Assembly (NCBI GenBank): GCA_900104495.1
Contig: FMXS01000013.1
Coordinates: forward strand, 46,590 to 110,589
Source: Ruminococcaceae bacterium FB2012
GTDB lineage: Bacteria > Bacillota > Clostridia > Oscillospirales > Ruminococcaceae
Reading direction: 5' to 3'
DNA: 64,000 bases
The position numbers and the translations under genes are program-made. Within the stretch, counting starts at the first letter, position 1; each line of letters opens with the position of its first letter. Positions 17,483 through 26,833 of this stretch are shown here, one piece after another. The notes beneath the pieces are model-generated. The model was not told the DNA's origin. It did not search any database and saw only the letters and a list, made by a program, of their open reading frames with translations.

Positions 17483-18463
17483 ATGGCTGAAAAAGTTATA
17501 AATGTTGAAAGAATGGACGCCGTACTCAATCTGTTCGGCAATTACGATGAAAATATAAATCTTATCCAAAGGGAATATTCGGTCACAGTTCTGAGCCGCG
17601 GCGGGGACATCAAGATAACCGGTGATGAGGAAAATGTCTATTATGCCTCAAAGGTTATCGAAGCACTGCTGGCTATAGCTAACAAGGGTGAACCGATCAC
17701 GGAGCAGAATATCCGATATGTTTTCTCCCTTGTGAGAGAGGGCACTCAGGAGAATCTTTATAAGCTGACGGATGACGGCATCTGTGTCACTATGAGCGGC
17801 AGGATCGTCAAGCCAAAGACCTTGGGGCAGAAACGGTATGTGGACGCAATAAAGGATAACACCATCGTCCTCGGGGTCGGGCCCGCCGGAACGGGAAAGA
17901 CCTATCTTGCGGTGGCTATGGCTGTCAAAGCTTTCAGAGCACATGAGATCAATAAGATCATTCTCACAAGGCCTGCCGTTGAGGCGGGCGAGAAGCTGGG
18001 ATTCCTGCCGGGTGATCTTCAGAACAAGGTTGACCCTTATCTGAGGCCGCTTTACGATGCGCTGTTTGAGATGCTCGGACCTGAGGCTTTCGCAAAGCAG
18101 CAGGAACGCGGATGCATCGAGGTGGCGCCTCTCGCGTATATGCGGGGACGGACGCTTGACGATTCCTTCATCATACTTGATGAAGCGCAGAATACTACGC
18201 CGGAACAGATGAAAATGTTCCTTACCCGCCTCGGATTCAATTCAAAAATAGTCATCACCGGAGACATAACGCAGATCGACCTGCCGGATTCAAAGCGGTC
18301 GGGTCTGATCGAAGCAATAAGAGTCCTCAAAGGTATCGAGGATATTTCGATCAACAGGTTTACCGAAAAGGATGTAGTCAGACATAAGCTTGTGCAGGAT
18401 ATAATCAAGGCTTACGAAAAATACTATGAAAAGGGGAGTTCAAATCACAATGGGAAAGGTTAA
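17483..18463 (+). CDS. phoH: PhoH family ATPase
   Basis: The 326-residue protein has an N-terminal KH-like part (about 10-80) and a RecA-like ATPase domain with Walker A GPAGTGKT, the block LTRPAVEAGEKLGFLPGDL, Walker B FIILDEAQN and the sensor GDITQIDLP. PhoH proteins are linked to RNA metabolism and work next to the YbeY RNase in many genomes. The ATG at 17483 follows AGAAGGGG by 15 bases, somewhat far. It overlaps ybeY by 14 bases. Confidence 0.95.
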   Translation: MAEKVINVERMDAVLNLFGNYDENINLIQREYSVTVLSRGGDIKITGDEENVYYASKVIEALLAIANKGEPITEQNIRYVFSLVREGTQENLYKLTDDGICVTMSGRIVKPKTLGQKRYVDAIKDNTIVLGVGPAGTGKTYLAVAMAVKAFRAHEINKIILTRPAVEAGEKLGFLPGDLQNKVDPYLRPLYDALFEMLGPEAFAKQQERGCIEVAPLAYMRGRTLDDSFIILDEAQNTTPEQMKMFLTRLGFNSKIVITGDITQIDLPDSKRSGLIEAIRVLKGIEDISINRFTEKDVVRHKLVQDIIKAYEKYYEKGSSNHNGKG

Positions 18464-18965
18464 AGTATTGATAACCAACGATCAGAACGATATCAAGATC
18501 CCGACGGGTATCCGTCTGCTTATCAGAAAATGCTGTCATGCTGTGCTTGAAAGCGAAGGACATAACGAGAGCTACGAGATAAGCGTTACATTTGTCAACG
18601 ACGAAGCTATCCATGCTCTTAATCTTGAGCATAGGGGAATTGACCGCTCCACGGATGTTCTGTCATTCCCTCTCGGTGAAAACGGTGTTTACGATGTCAA
18701 TCACGAAACAGGCGCATTTCTGCTGGGGGATATCGTTATATCCATTGAGACCGCTTTCCGCCAGGCGGAAGTATACGGTCACTCCCTTGAACGTGAGGTA
18801 GGTTTCCTTACCGTACATTCAATGCTTCACCTTCTGGGTTACGATCACGAGGAAGGAAAGCTCCAGGAAAGGATAATGCGGGAAAAGGAAGAGGCAATAC
18901 TGGCCAGCCTCGGTATCTCCCGTGATGAAACATTCGTTATCGAAGAGCATGACTATAAAAACTGA
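18450..18965 (+). CDS. ybeY: Endoribonuclease YbeY (rRNA maturation factor)
   Basis: YbeY is a zinc-dependent RNase needed for 16S rRNA 3' maturation and ribosome quality control. The signature HSMLHLLGYDHEE contains the three metal-binding histidines. RSTDVLSFPL and GDIVISIETAFRQA are further family blocks. The ATG at 18450 is preferred over an in-frame ATG at 18426 since AAGGGGAG lies upstream at a suitable distance and the family N-terminus fits. The gene overlaps phoH by 14 bases and dgkA by 17 bases. Confidence 0.95.
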   Translation: MGKVKVLITNDQNDIKIPTGIRLLIRKCCHAVLESEGHNESYEISVTFVNDEAIHALNLEHRGIDRSTDVLSFPLGENGVYDVNHETGAFLLGDIVISIETAFRQAEVYGHSLEREVGFLTVHSMLHLLGYDHEEGKLQERIMREKEEAILASLGISRDETFVIEEHDYKN

Positions 18966-19437
18966 GCTTATTCGCTTTGCCAAAGGCTTTAAATTCGCAT
19001 TTTCCGGAATAATTCACTGTATAAAAAACGAGCGCAATATGAGGTTTCATCTTTGCGCCGCTTTTTATGTGCTGATTTTTATGAGGTTTTACGATCTCAG
19101 CAAGGCAGAGAAGGCTTTAGTGTATATCGTTATCGCCGCTGTTATCTCGCTGGAGGCTTTGAACACGGCTGTCGAAGCGATCGTTGACCTTGTTTCTCCG
19201 GAGCATAAAAGACTTGCGGGTATCGCCAAGGACTGCGCCGCCGGAGCCGTGCTTGCGGCTGCTGTCGGCGCTGCGGCTGTGGGAGTTGCTCTGTTCTGGG
19301 ATGTTGAAGTGTTTCGTAATATAGGAAAGTATTTCGCGGAGAATATCATAATGCTGATATTGCTGATCGTTTCGGTGATAGCGTGGTTTTGTGTTATTTT
19401 TATTCCGCAGGGAAAAGGAAAGGATAAGAAAAAATGA
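18949..19437 (+). CDS. dgkA: Undecaprenol / diacylglycerol kinase (DgkA type), with a PAP2-less C-terminal extension
   Basis: The 162-residue integral membrane kinase has the family pattern FAKGFKFAFSGIIHCIKNERNMRFHLCAA, then the membrane helix IVIAAVISLEALNTAVEAIVDLVSPEHKRLAGIAKDCAAGAV that carries the catalytic glutamate (EALNTAVE). Gram-positive members phosphorylate undecaprenol for recycling of the cell-wall lipid carrier. Three helices are followed by a further hydrophobic segment at about 130-150. The ATG at 18949 overlaps the end of ybeY by 17 bases, and the stop overlaps the era start by 4 bases (ATGA). Confidence 0.9.
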   Translation: MTIKTELIRFAKGFKFAFSGIIHCIKNERNMRFHLCAAFYVLIFMRFYDLSKAEKALVYIVIAAVISLEALNTAVEAIVDLVSPEHKRLAGIAKDCAAGAVLAAAVGAAAVGVALFWDVEVFRNIGKYFAENIIMLILLIVSVIAWFCVIFIPQGKGKDKKK

Positions 19438-20327
19438 CTAAAAATGCATTCGTTACAATAATCGGCAGGCCGAACGTGGGAAAGTCCTCGCTTCTCAATG
19501 CTTTGATAGGCGAAAGGATAGCCGCTGTCAGTGCCAAGCCGCAGACCACAAGGACCAAGATCACCGGCGTACTTACAAAAGGCGATACCCAGTATGTGTT
19601 TATAGACACTCCGGGAATGCACCGGGCGAAAAACAAGCTCTCGGAGCATATGGTCAAAACTATCAACGACTCTGTCGCGGAACTTGAAACGGCCCTGCTC
19701 GTTATCGACTGCACAAAGGGGATCTCTGAGCCGGAGCGGGTGCTTGCATCCGAGTTTTCAAAACGGTCCCATGTTATACTTGTGGTGAATAAGATAGATC
19801 TGCTTGAGGACAAGTCCGAGCTTATAGCCAAGCTCTCCGAGTATTCTCAGCTCTACGATTTTGCAGAGATCATTCCCGTGAGCGTGCTTGAAGCTGACGG
19901 CCTCGAGCTTGTTATGCAGGCGATAAACAAATTCGCCGTTGAGGGCCCTCACTATTTCCCGGATGATATGCTGACCGATCAACCCGAGAAGGTCATCATG
20001 GCTGAAATGATAAGAGAAAAGGCGCTTAACAATCTTAACGACGAGATACCTCACGGAATTGCCGTGACCATTGAGAGTCTTAACGAGCGCACCGACAGCA
20101 GCGGCGAGGATATCCTTGACATTTCCGCTACCATTTACTGCGAGCGCGAATCCCACAAGGGAATAGTTATCGGCAAGGGCGGTTCAATGCTGCGGAAGAT
20201 CGGCGCTGATGCGAGAGCCGAGCTTGAAGCATTCTTTGCTATCAAAGTCAATCTTCAGTGCTGGGTAAAGGTCAAAGAGGGCTGGAGGAACCGCGAAGCC
20301 CTTATCAAGAATTTCGGCCTCGACTGA
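19434..20327 (+). CDS. era: GTPase Era
   Basis: Era is a GTPase that assists 30S subunit maturation. It has the G1 motif GRPNVGKSSLLN (about residue 9), G2 QTTRTKITG, G3 DTPGMH, G4 NKID and a C-terminal KH domain (about 200-290) with KGIVIGKGGSMLRKIGADAR. The length of 297 residues is normal. The start overlaps the dgkA stop by 4 bases. The downstream yqzL and recO genes follow the Bacillus order. Confidence 0.97.
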   Translation: MTKNAFVTIIGRPNVGKSSLLNALIGERIAAVSAKPQTTRTKITGVLTKGDTQYVFIDTPGMHRAKNKLSEHMVKTINDSVAELETALLVIDCTKGISEPERVLASEFSKRSHVILVVNKIDLLEDKSELIAKLSEYSQLYDFAEIIPVSVLEADGLELVMQAINKFAVEGPHYFPDDMLTDQPEKVIMAEMIREKALNNLNDEIPHGIAVTIESLNERTDSSGEDILDISATIYCERESHKGIVIGKGGSMLRKIGADARAELEAFFAIKVNLQCWVKVKEGWRNREALIKNFGLD

Positions 20328-20394
20328 ATTATTTACCACTGATATTTGCTTCTGCGGCTGCAAATAATAATTGCAGTAAGAGGAGGCGTCACAA

Positions 20395-20550
20395 ATGCTT
20401 TGGGAAAGATTCATGCAGACCGGCAAGATCGAGGATTATCTGAAATATAAGCATTCATCGGAGGAACTCGGGGATGTTTACTTTAAATTGCTTCGTGATA
20501 AAAGAAATGCCTGCGGGCGAAAGCAGCAAGAGGATATACGTTCTCACTAA
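20395..20550 (+). CDS. yqzL: YqzL-like small protein overlapping recO
   Basis: A 51-residue reading frame (MLWERFMQTGKIEDYLKYKH..., ending SH) follows AGGAGG (20381-20386) by 8 bases, a near-ideal ribosome binding site. The pattern W.-F..TG.I..YL.YK is that of the YqzL family, whose gene lies between era and recO in Bacillus. The role of YqzL is unknown. The last 77 bases overlap recO in another frame, an unusually long overlap; the conserved part ends near the recO start, so the C-terminal part may be unconstrained. Confidence 0.75.
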   Translation: MLWERFMQTGKIEDYLKYKHSSEELGDVYFKLLRDKRNACGRKQQEDIRSH

Positions 20551-21229
20551 GGAAATGGGGATAATCTCCGTGTTTGTCAGAGGAGGCATGAAAAGCTCAA
20601 AGTATTCCTCGGCTACGCAGCTATATGCCTATTCTGTGATCTGCGCAGAGGAGAAACGAAATGCAAAAGGCGAGAAATACTATTATTTGAACAGCGCAGA
20701 GTCTATCTCCATGTTCTATGAATTAAGGTTGGATGTTTATAAAGCCTCTCTGGCAGCGTATTTTACCGAGCTGCTGTTTTACAGCAGGATAGAAGGCAAT
20801 ACAGACAATAACGAAGTAATGCGTCTGACGCTGAATACATTTTACTATTTGAATGAAGGCAAGAAGGACCGCGAACTTCTTAAATCAATATTTGAATTCA
20901 GACTGCTATGTGAGATCGGTTTTCGGCCGAATCTTATAGGCTGCTCTGTTTGTTATAAATACGAAGACGACAGGATGTTTTTTGATCCTTATTCGGGAGA
21001 TCTCAAATGCGAAAGCTGCAATGCAGAGGAGAACTCTGCGGCAGATATGGTTTTGGACAAAAATCTGTTGTATATCGTCCGTCACATTTCGCTGACTGAT
21101 CTTGAAAGGCTGTTTGCAATAAGGATCTCACCGAAGTATCAGAAACTGCTGACAGATTTCACCGAAGGCTATGTGAAATTCCATTATCAGTGCAGTTTTG
21201 ATACTCTTGCTTTTTACAAGAGCTTATAA
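20474..21229 (+). CDS. recO: DNA repair protein RecO
   Basis: RecO (251 residues) helps RecR load RecA on SSB-coated DNA. It has the N-terminal OB fold (CFVIKEMPAGESSKRIYVLTKEMG, VFVRGGMKSSKY) and a helical C-terminal domain with a zinc-finger-like pair of CxxC motifs, CSVCYK and CESCNA, separated by about 22 residues. The start at 20474 follows GGAGG (20460-20464) by 9 bases and lies inside the upstream yqzL-like frame. It ends 13 bp before the mutS2 start. Confidence 0.93.
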   Translation: MFTLNCFVIKEMPAGESSKRIYVLTKEMGIISVFVRGGMKSSKYSSATQLYAYSVICAEEKRNAKGEKYYYLNSAESISMFYELRLDVYKASLAAYFTELLFYSRIEGNTDNNEVMRLTLNTFYYLNEGKKDRELLKSIFEFRLLCEIGFRPNLIGCSVCYKYEDDRMFFDPYSGDLKCESCNAEENSAADMVLDKNLLYIVRHISLTDLERLFAIRISPKYQKLLTDFTEGYVKFHYQCSFDTLAFYKSL

Positions 21230-21242
21230 AGAAGGTGTCTAC

Positions 21243-23627
21243 TTGAATAAATACTACGAAAAACTTGAATTACATAAAATACTCGAGCTGCTTTCCGAGA
21301 AATGTTCCAACGAGACTACGAAGCAGCTTGCTTTGAAGATCGAACCCAGCGGCGATATCGAACAGGTAAGGCAGGAGATCGGCAAGACGAGCTGTGCGCT
21401 CGATCTGTCGATCAAACTTGGTAATCCTGTTTTTTATAACTTCAAGGATATTTCCGCTTCGGTAAAGCGGGCGCAGTCCGGTGCGGCGCTTTCCCTGGGC
21501 GAGCTTATCGAGATCAAGAGGATGCTCCAGCAGATCGGTATGCTTTGCAGCTGGTACAACGATGTGCTTGACAAGGAGAATCCCCTTGACTTCTATTTTG
21601 AGCAGCTTTTTCCCAACAAATATCTTGCGGACAGACTTGAAGCCGCGATCATCGACCGCGACACTCTTGCCGATGATGCCAGTACGACGCTTAATTCTAT
21701 CCGTAAAAAAATACGAAACTCGGAGGTTCGCATCCGCGAGACTCTTGATAAGATGATTAAGTCTTCTTCGACGCAGAAATACCTCCAGGATTCTATCGTT
21801 ACGATTCGTGACGGAAGGTTCGTTCTGCCTGTCAAGACAGAACACAAGGGACAGATAAACGGTCTTGTCCATGATACCTCTGCTACGGGTTCCACGCTTT
21901 TCATTGAACCTATGTCGGTTGTCGAGGCTAACAATGATATAAGAATATTAAAAGGCGAAGAGCAGGACGAGATACACCGTATCATCATGGAACTTTCCGA
22001 GGAGACGGCGCAGTTTGCCGAGCCGCTGATGTCGGGATTCAATGCTGCTGTCAAGCTGAATCTGTATTTTGCAAAATCCGAGCTTGCTTCCGTTATGCAC
22101 GCCTGCGAGCCCGAACTGAACGACGATAATGAAATAATATTGCACAAGGCAAGGCATCCGCTGATCGACAAGGACAGGGTAGTTCCCATTGATTTCAGAC
22201 TGGGCGGAGACTATGATACGCTGATAATCACCGGCCCGAACACCGGCGGTAAGACTGTCGTTCTTAAAACCGTAGGTCTGCTGACGCTGATGACCATGTG
22301 CGGTATGCTTATCCCGGTGTCAGACGGAAGCAAGATCTGCATATATAAAAATATTCTCGTCGATATCGGAGATCAGCAGTCTATCGAGCAAAGCCTTTCC
22401 ACCTTTTCGGCCCACATGAACAATGTGATCGACATTCTCGGTACCGCCGATCACAGATGTCTTGTCCTGCTGGACGAGCTTGGCTCCGGCACCGATCCTA
22501 TCGAGGGCGCAGCGCTTGCTGTTTCTATTATTGAACGTCTGCGTGAACAGGGAGCCTCCGTTGTAACGACTACACATTATCAAGAACTGAAAATGTTCGC
22601 CCTTGATACCAAGGGCGTTGAAAACGCATCCTGCGAGTTTGATGTTGATACTATGCAGCCGACTTACAGGCTTATTATCGGCGCTCCCGGAAAGTCAAAC
22701 GCCTTTTCGATCTCTCAGAAGCTGGGCGTCCCCGTTGAGGTAATCGCTCACGCGGAAACTCTCGTCTCCGATGACAACAGAAGATTTGAGCGTATCATCG
22801 ACAGCCTTGAACGTATGCGCACCGAACTTGAAACTCAGAAAAACGAAGCCGAACGCAATAAGTGCGAGGCCGAAGCCATAAGAGCGGAGCTTGAAAAAGA
22901 ACGCGAAAGATTCTACGACGAAAAAGAGACGGAACTTGAACTTGCAAGGAGAAAAGCCTCTGACATTGTCAACAAGGTGCAGCGCGAGTCTCAAGCACTT
23001 ATCGAAGAGCTTGAAAAGCTCCGCAAGGAAAAGGATGCCGCGAATTTCTCCGACAAAGCCCTTGAAGCCCGCCGTTCTCAGCGTCAGACTATGAACAGGC
23101 TTTATCTTGAAGCAAATCCAGTGTCCGACAGCAGAAATGAAGATTATGTTTTGCCTCGTCCGCTGAAAAAGGGCGATTCCGTGCTTGTTGCCGATACCAA
23201 CAGGAAAGCGGTGGTTATCAATCCGCCGGACGGGAAGGGTATCTGCCTTATCCAAAGCGGGATAATGAAGACCAAAATTGATGTCGCCAAACTTCGGCTG
23301 ATAGAGAACGAAGCAAAGCCCAAGCCGCAGAAAAAGGGCTCGGGTATCTCCACCAAAGGCGTTGAAAGCAGGATGACCCGCAAGGTGCAGTCCGAGCTTG
23401 ATATACGGGGATATACCGCTGACGAGGGCGTGTACGAAGTGGATAATTTCCTTGATGCCGCCGTCCTTTCGGGTATCACCATCGTAACTATCATCCACGG
23501 CAAGGGAACAGGTGTGCTGAAAAAAGCGATAAGAGACCATCTGAAGCATCATCCCCACGTCAAGTCCTCGCGGAGAGGGCTTTACGGCGAAGGCGAGGAC
23601 GGCGTAACTGTTGTAGAATTGAAATAA
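21243..23627 (+). CDS. mutS2: MutS2 endonuclease / ribosome-rescue ATPase
   Basis: MutS2 (794 residues from this start) has the MutS core and lever domains, a Walker A GPNTGGKT, Walker B VLLDELGSGTDPIEG, a long coiled-coil clamp (about 500-620) rich in Glu/Lys/Arg, a KOW-like part and a C-terminal Smr domain (about 715-794) with LDIRGYTADEGVYEVDNFLD and IIHGKGTGVLKKAI. Homologues suppress recombination or rescue collided ribosomes. I choose TTG at 21243, since GAAGG (21231-21235) lies 7 bases upstream; upstream in-frame starts would overlap recO. Confidence 0.95.
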   Translation: MNKYYEKLELHKILELLSEKCSNETTKQLALKIEPSGDIEQVRQEIGKTSCALDLSIKLGNPVFYNFKDISASVKRAQSGAALSLGELIEIKRMLQQIGMLCSWYNDVLDKENPLDFYFEQLFPNKYLADRLEAAIIDRDTLADDASTTLNSIRKKIRNSEVRIRETLDKMIKSSSTQKYLQDSIVTIRDGRFVLPVKTEHKGQINGLVHDTSATGSTLFIEPMSVVEANNDIRILKGEEQDEIHRIIMELSEETAQFAEPLMSGFNAAVKLNLYFAKSELASVMHACEPELNDDNEIILHKARHPLIDKDRVVPIDFRLGGDYDTLIITGPNTGGKTVVLKTVGLLTLMTMCGMLIPVSDGSKICIYKNILVDIGDQQSIEQSLSTFSAHMNNVIDILGTADHRCLVLLDELGSGTDPIEGAALAVSIIERLREQGASVVTTTHYQELKMFALDTKGVENASCEFDVDTMQPTYRLIIGAPGKSNAFSISQKLGVPVEVIAHAETLVSDDNRRFERIIDSLERMRTELETQKNEAERNKCEAEAIRAELEKERERFYDEKETELELARRKASDIVNKVQRESQALIEELEKLRKEKDAANFSDKALEARRSQRQTMNRLYLEANPVSDSRNEDYVLPRPLKKGDSVLVADTNRKAVVINPPDGKGICLIQSGIMKTKIDVAKLRLIENEAKPKPQKKGSGISTKGVESRMTRKVQSELDIRGYTADEGVYEVDNFLDAAVLSGITIVTIIHGKGTGVLKKAIRDHLKHHPHVKSSRRGLYGEGEDGVTVVELK

Positions 23628-23645
23628 ACCGCGGAGGTAAACAAT

Positions 23646-24026
23646 ATGAACGACAAAGAGCTGCTTAGGCTTGCCGAAAATGCTGCCAAGAATTCTTACA
23701 GTTGTTATTCGGGATTCAAGGTGGGTTCGGCGCTGCTTACAGACGATGACAGTGTGTTCACGGGCTGCAATATAGAGAATGCGTCCTTTTCGCTGACAAA
23801 CTGCGCCGAGAGGACTGCGGTGTTCAAAGCGGTGTCCGAGGGCTGTAAGAATTTCAAAGCCATTGCGGTCGTCGGCAGCAGCGACGGGGATTTTTCCAAA
23901 CCCTGTATTCCCTGCGGAGCCTGTCTGCAAGTCCTCAACGAATTCTGCGGCAGCGATCTGAAGATCGTTCTTGCCGATAAGACCTATAAGCTGGGAGATT
24001 TTCTCCCGTTCACATTCAGACTTTGA
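23646..24026 (+). CDS. cdd: Cytidine deaminase
   Basis: Cdd deaminates cytidine and deoxycytidine in pyrimidine salvage. The 126-residue protein has the zinc motifs NCAERTAVFKAV (catalytic glutamate and one zinc cysteine) and PCGACLQVLNEF (two zinc cysteines). The N-terminal AAKNSYSCYSGFKVGSALLT is typical. A GGAGG site lies 9 bases upstream. In Bacillus cdd is next to era; here it lies after mutS2, so the neighbourhood is rearranged but kept. Confidence 0.95.
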   Translation: MNDKELLRLAENAAKNSYSCYSGFKVGSALLTDDDSVFTGCNIENASFSLTNCAERTAVFKAVSEGCKNFKAIAVVGSSDGDFSKPCIPCGACLQVLNEFCGSDLKIVLADKTYKLGDFLPFTFRL

Positions 24027-24046
24027 TATATTTCGGGGTGAGGAAT

Positions 24047-26011
24047 ATGAATAACGAAAAGATAAGCCGTATGAAGGAAATAAATGACCTTCTTTCCAAA
24101 GCCGCAGACGCATACTACAATACCTCCGAAACGATAATGACAGATGCGGAGTATGACAGACTTTACAACGAACTTGAAGCACTTGAAAAGGAAACAGGCA
24201 TCATCCTCGGCGGCAGTATGACCCAGAGAGTCGGATTTGAGGTCAGCTCCTATCTTCCGAAGGTGAAGCATCCGCGAAGGATGCTCTCGCTCGACAAGAC
24301 CAAAGACCGAATCCAGCTGAAAGAATGGCTGGGCGATCAGAAAGGCTTCCTTTCCTGGAAGCTTGACGGACTGACTGTCTGTCTTTATTACGATGACGGC
24401 AGGCTGACACAGGCTGTGTCCCGCGGAAACGGCGAAGTCGGCGAGGATATGACCGCCAATGCCAGACAGATCAAGGGCATCCCTCAGGCGATACCCTTCA
24501 AGGGGCATCTTGCGTTAAGAGGCGAGGCGCTGATAAGCTACTCTGATTTTGATCGGGTCAACGATTCTCTTCCGGAGGGCTCTGAGCCTTACAAAAACCC
24601 CCGCAATCTTGCCTCGGGGACCCTTCGAAGTCTTGATTCAAGGATCGTTGCAGAGAGGTCCGTAAACTTCTTTGCTTTTTCGGTCTCGGAAGCTGAAGGT
24701 ACGGATATCAATTCCGTCTCCGGGATGCTTGAATGGCTCGGCACGCTGGGCTTTCAGACTGTCTTCGGCAAGATCGTTGACAGCGAAACTCTGATACCCG
24801 CGATAGAGTTCTTTGAGCACGAGATAGTCAATAACGATTTCCCCTCCGACGGCCTTGTGCTGACCTTTGACGACATTGCTTACGGACGCAGTCTCGGTGA
24901 AACAGTTCATCATCCGAGAAACGGCATGGCTTTCAAGTGGGCGGACGAAACAGCCGATACCGTACTGCGTGAGATAGAATGGTCTCCCAGCAGGACAGGA
25001 CTTATAAATCCTGTGGCGATATTCGACACGGTCGAGCTTGAAGGCACATCCGTGTCACGGGCTTCACTGCATAACATCAGCATTATGAAAAAACTGAATC
25101 TTGCGGTGGGGGATACCGTTTCGGTATATAAAGCCAATATGATAATCCCTGTCGTCGGAGAAAACAAGACTACCCACGACACCGATGTGGTGAGTCCTGC
25201 CGTTGCAAAAACCTGTCCTGCCTGCGGTCAGCCCACAGAAATTAAGGTTTCCGACGAGGACGTGGAGACCCTTGTCTGTCCGAATCACGAATGCCCCGCA
25301 AAGCATCTCGGCAGATTTGAACATTTCGTTCAGCGGGATGCTATGAACATCGTGGGTTTTGCATCCTCCACGATCAAGACCTTTGTGGAAAACGGCTTCC
25401 TTAGGGAGTTCAAGGACTTTTATCATCTTTCCGATCACAAAGACAAGATAATCAGTCTTGAAGGCTTCGGCGAGAGATCCTATACTCAGCTTTATGAAGC
25501 GGCTGAGGCTTCAAGGGATACCGAACTCAGCCGAGTACTTTATGCGCTGGGAATCCCGAATATCGGCAGAGCGGCTTCAAAACAGATCTGCGCTGAATAT
25601 CCCGATACCGAACGGCTCGAAAAGCTGACAGCGGAAGAACTTATGCTTATCGACGGCATAGGCGAGATCCTTGCCAACGACTATGCTGCATATTTTTCCA
25701 AGGAACACAATCTCGCGGAATATCATGCGCTTTTGAAGGAACTGAATATCAGCCTTCCCAAGGCCGTTGATACCGGCTCCGGGATCGCGGGGAAGACCTT
25801 TGTTATTACCGGCGCTGTCCACATCTGGAAAAACCGCAATGAGCTGAAAGACTATATCGAAGCCAACGGCGGCAAAACGGCTTCTGCGGTTTCCGCAAAG
25901 ACGGATTATCTTATAAACAACGATGTGACTTCGGGCTCAAGCAAGAACAAAAAAGCCAAAGAACTGGGCATCCCGATAATCACGGAGGAAGAATTCAGAG
26001 ATATGGAATAA
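24047..26011 (+). CDS. ligA: NAD-dependent DNA ligase, divergent LigA
   Basis: The 654-residue protein has the full LigA order: Ia domain (about 1-60), adenylation domain with the nucleotide-accepting lysine in SWKLDGLTVCL (about residue 107), an OB fold, a four-cysteine zinc finger (CPACG...CPNHECPAKH), helix-hairpin-helix motifs and a C-terminal BRCT domain (AGKTFVITGAVHIWKNRNEL). Several normally fixed positions differ: KLDG instead of K[IV]DG, SRGNG where RGDG is usual, and HPRRMLSLDKTKDR instead of HxxPMLSL. It may be a second, divergent ligase. ATG 24047 is preferred, with GTGAGG just upstream. A terminator follows. Confidence 0.88.
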   Translation: MNNEKISRMKEINDLLSKAADAYYNTSETIMTDAEYDRLYNELEALEKETGIILGGSMTQRVGFEVSSYLPKVKHPRRMLSLDKTKDRIQLKEWLGDQKGFLSWKLDGLTVCLYYDDGRLTQAVSRGNGEVGEDMTANARQIKGIPQAIPFKGHLALRGEALISYSDFDRVNDSLPEGSEPYKNPRNLASGTLRSLDSRIVAERSVNFFAFSVSEAEGTDINSVSGMLEWLGTLGFQTVFGKIVDSETLIPAIEFFEHEIVNNDFPSDGLVLTFDDIAYGRSLGETVHHPRNGMAFKWADETADTVLREIEWSPSRTGLINPVAIFDTVELEGTSVSRASLHNISIMKKLNLAVGDTVSVYKANMIIPVVGENKTTHDTDVVSPAVAKTCPACGQPTEIKVSDEDVETLVCPNHECPAKHLGRFEHFVQRDAMNIVGFASSTIKTFVENGFLREFKDFYHLSDHKDKIISLEGFGERSYTQLYEAAEASRDTELSRVLYALGIPNIGRAASKQICAEYPDTERLEKLTAEELMLIDGIGEILANDYAAYFSKEHNLAEYHALLKELNISLPKAVDTGSGIAGKTFVITGAVHIWKNRNELKDYIEANGGKTASAVSAKTDYLINNDVTSGSSKNKKAKELGIPIITEEEFRDME

Positions 26012-26017
26012 AAAAAT

Positions 26018-26056
26018 GCTGATACCGGGACGCTTATCGCTTCGGTATCAGCTTTT
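26018..26056 (+). terminator. Intrinsic terminator after ligA
   Basis: A perfect 10-bp stem (GCTGATACCG 26018-26027 and CGGTATCAGC 26043-26052) with a 15-base loop is followed by TTTT. Six A residues before it may make it act on the converging ydcF-like gene as well. Confidence 0.8.
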
Positions 26057-26058
26057 GT

Positions 26059-26802
26059 CTATTTGAGGACTTTTTCCTGTAGTATAGCAAACCATTCCCG
26101 CACCCAGTATGTGGGGATGAATCGGAACTCGGTAGAAGCCGAACGTGAACCTATCTTTTCGGCACCGTGCTTTTCGGCGATCAGCTGAGCGCGGTACTGG
26201 TGATAACCGTCGGTTATCAGAACAATGCTTCGGGGCAGGCCCATTTCGTCAAGTATGGCGAATGAGTATTCAAGGTTCTGATCTGTGCTTTCCGATCTGT
26301 CCTCCATGATTATCCTGTCCTCAGATATTCCGTTTTCGGACAGGTAATTCTTCATGCATAAGGCTTCCGATATTTCCTCGTCATAGCCTTTGCCGCCGGA
26401 AACGATAACGGGCAGTTCCTTGTGTTCGTTCAGATATTCAATAGCGGTATCGAGCCTGCGTTTGAGCATCTTTGAGGGCCTTTGTCCTCTGACTTGGCAG
26501 CCCAGCACCACCACCGCCGAGGGCGAATCATTATCTTCGTTCATAGCACCCAGCATTTTTACGGTACAGAAGCCCGAAAAGGTCATTCCTGCCGCAAACA
26601 GTATAAGCACTCCTATAATGACTGCTTTACCGGCCGTACCGGTCCAAAGGCGCTTTACAAGATCAAACCTTACGGTTATTACCATAAGCAGGATGCAGAG
26701 AAACGAGCCTGCTATGTTTCCGACATTTACAAAGGGCAGAGAGATCAGAAACATTACCAGCAGGATCAGCTCCGCCGAGAGCAGAATATATTTTAGAACC
26801 AT
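26059..26802 (-). CDS. YdcF-family (DUF218) membrane protein
   Basis: The 247-residue protein has four N-terminal hydrophobic segments (to about residue 80) and a DUF218 domain with VVVLGCQVRGQRPS, IVSGGKGYDEEISEAL, EDRSESTDQNLEYS and LITDGYHQYRAQLIAEK. The family (YdcF, SanA, ElyC) binds nucleotide-like ligands or acts in cell-envelope barrier function; the exact role is unclear. GGAGG lies 8 bases before the ATG. It has its own sigma-A promoter and converges on ligA. Confidence 0.85.
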   Translation of the reverse strand: MVLKYILLSAELILLVMFLISLPFVNVGNIAGSFLCILLMVITVRFDLVKRLWTGTAGKAVIIGVLILFAAGMTFSGFCTVKMLGAMNEDNDSPSAVVVLGCQVRGQRPSKMLKRRLDTAIEYLNEHKELPVIVSGGKGYDEEISEALCMKNYLSENGISEDRIIMEDRSESTDQNLEYSFAILDEMGLPRSIVLITDGYHQYRAQLIAEKHGAEKIGSRSASTEFRFIPTYWVREWFAILQEKVLK

Positions 26803-26833
26803 TGCTTGTCCTCCGATCTGTTTTTACTTGTAT

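Noticed and set aside
22695..24182. 495-residue minus-strand open frame opposite mutS2 and cdd
   Set aside because: It covers three real genes in antisense, has low-complexity composition and no domain; long antisense frames are common in this codon usage.
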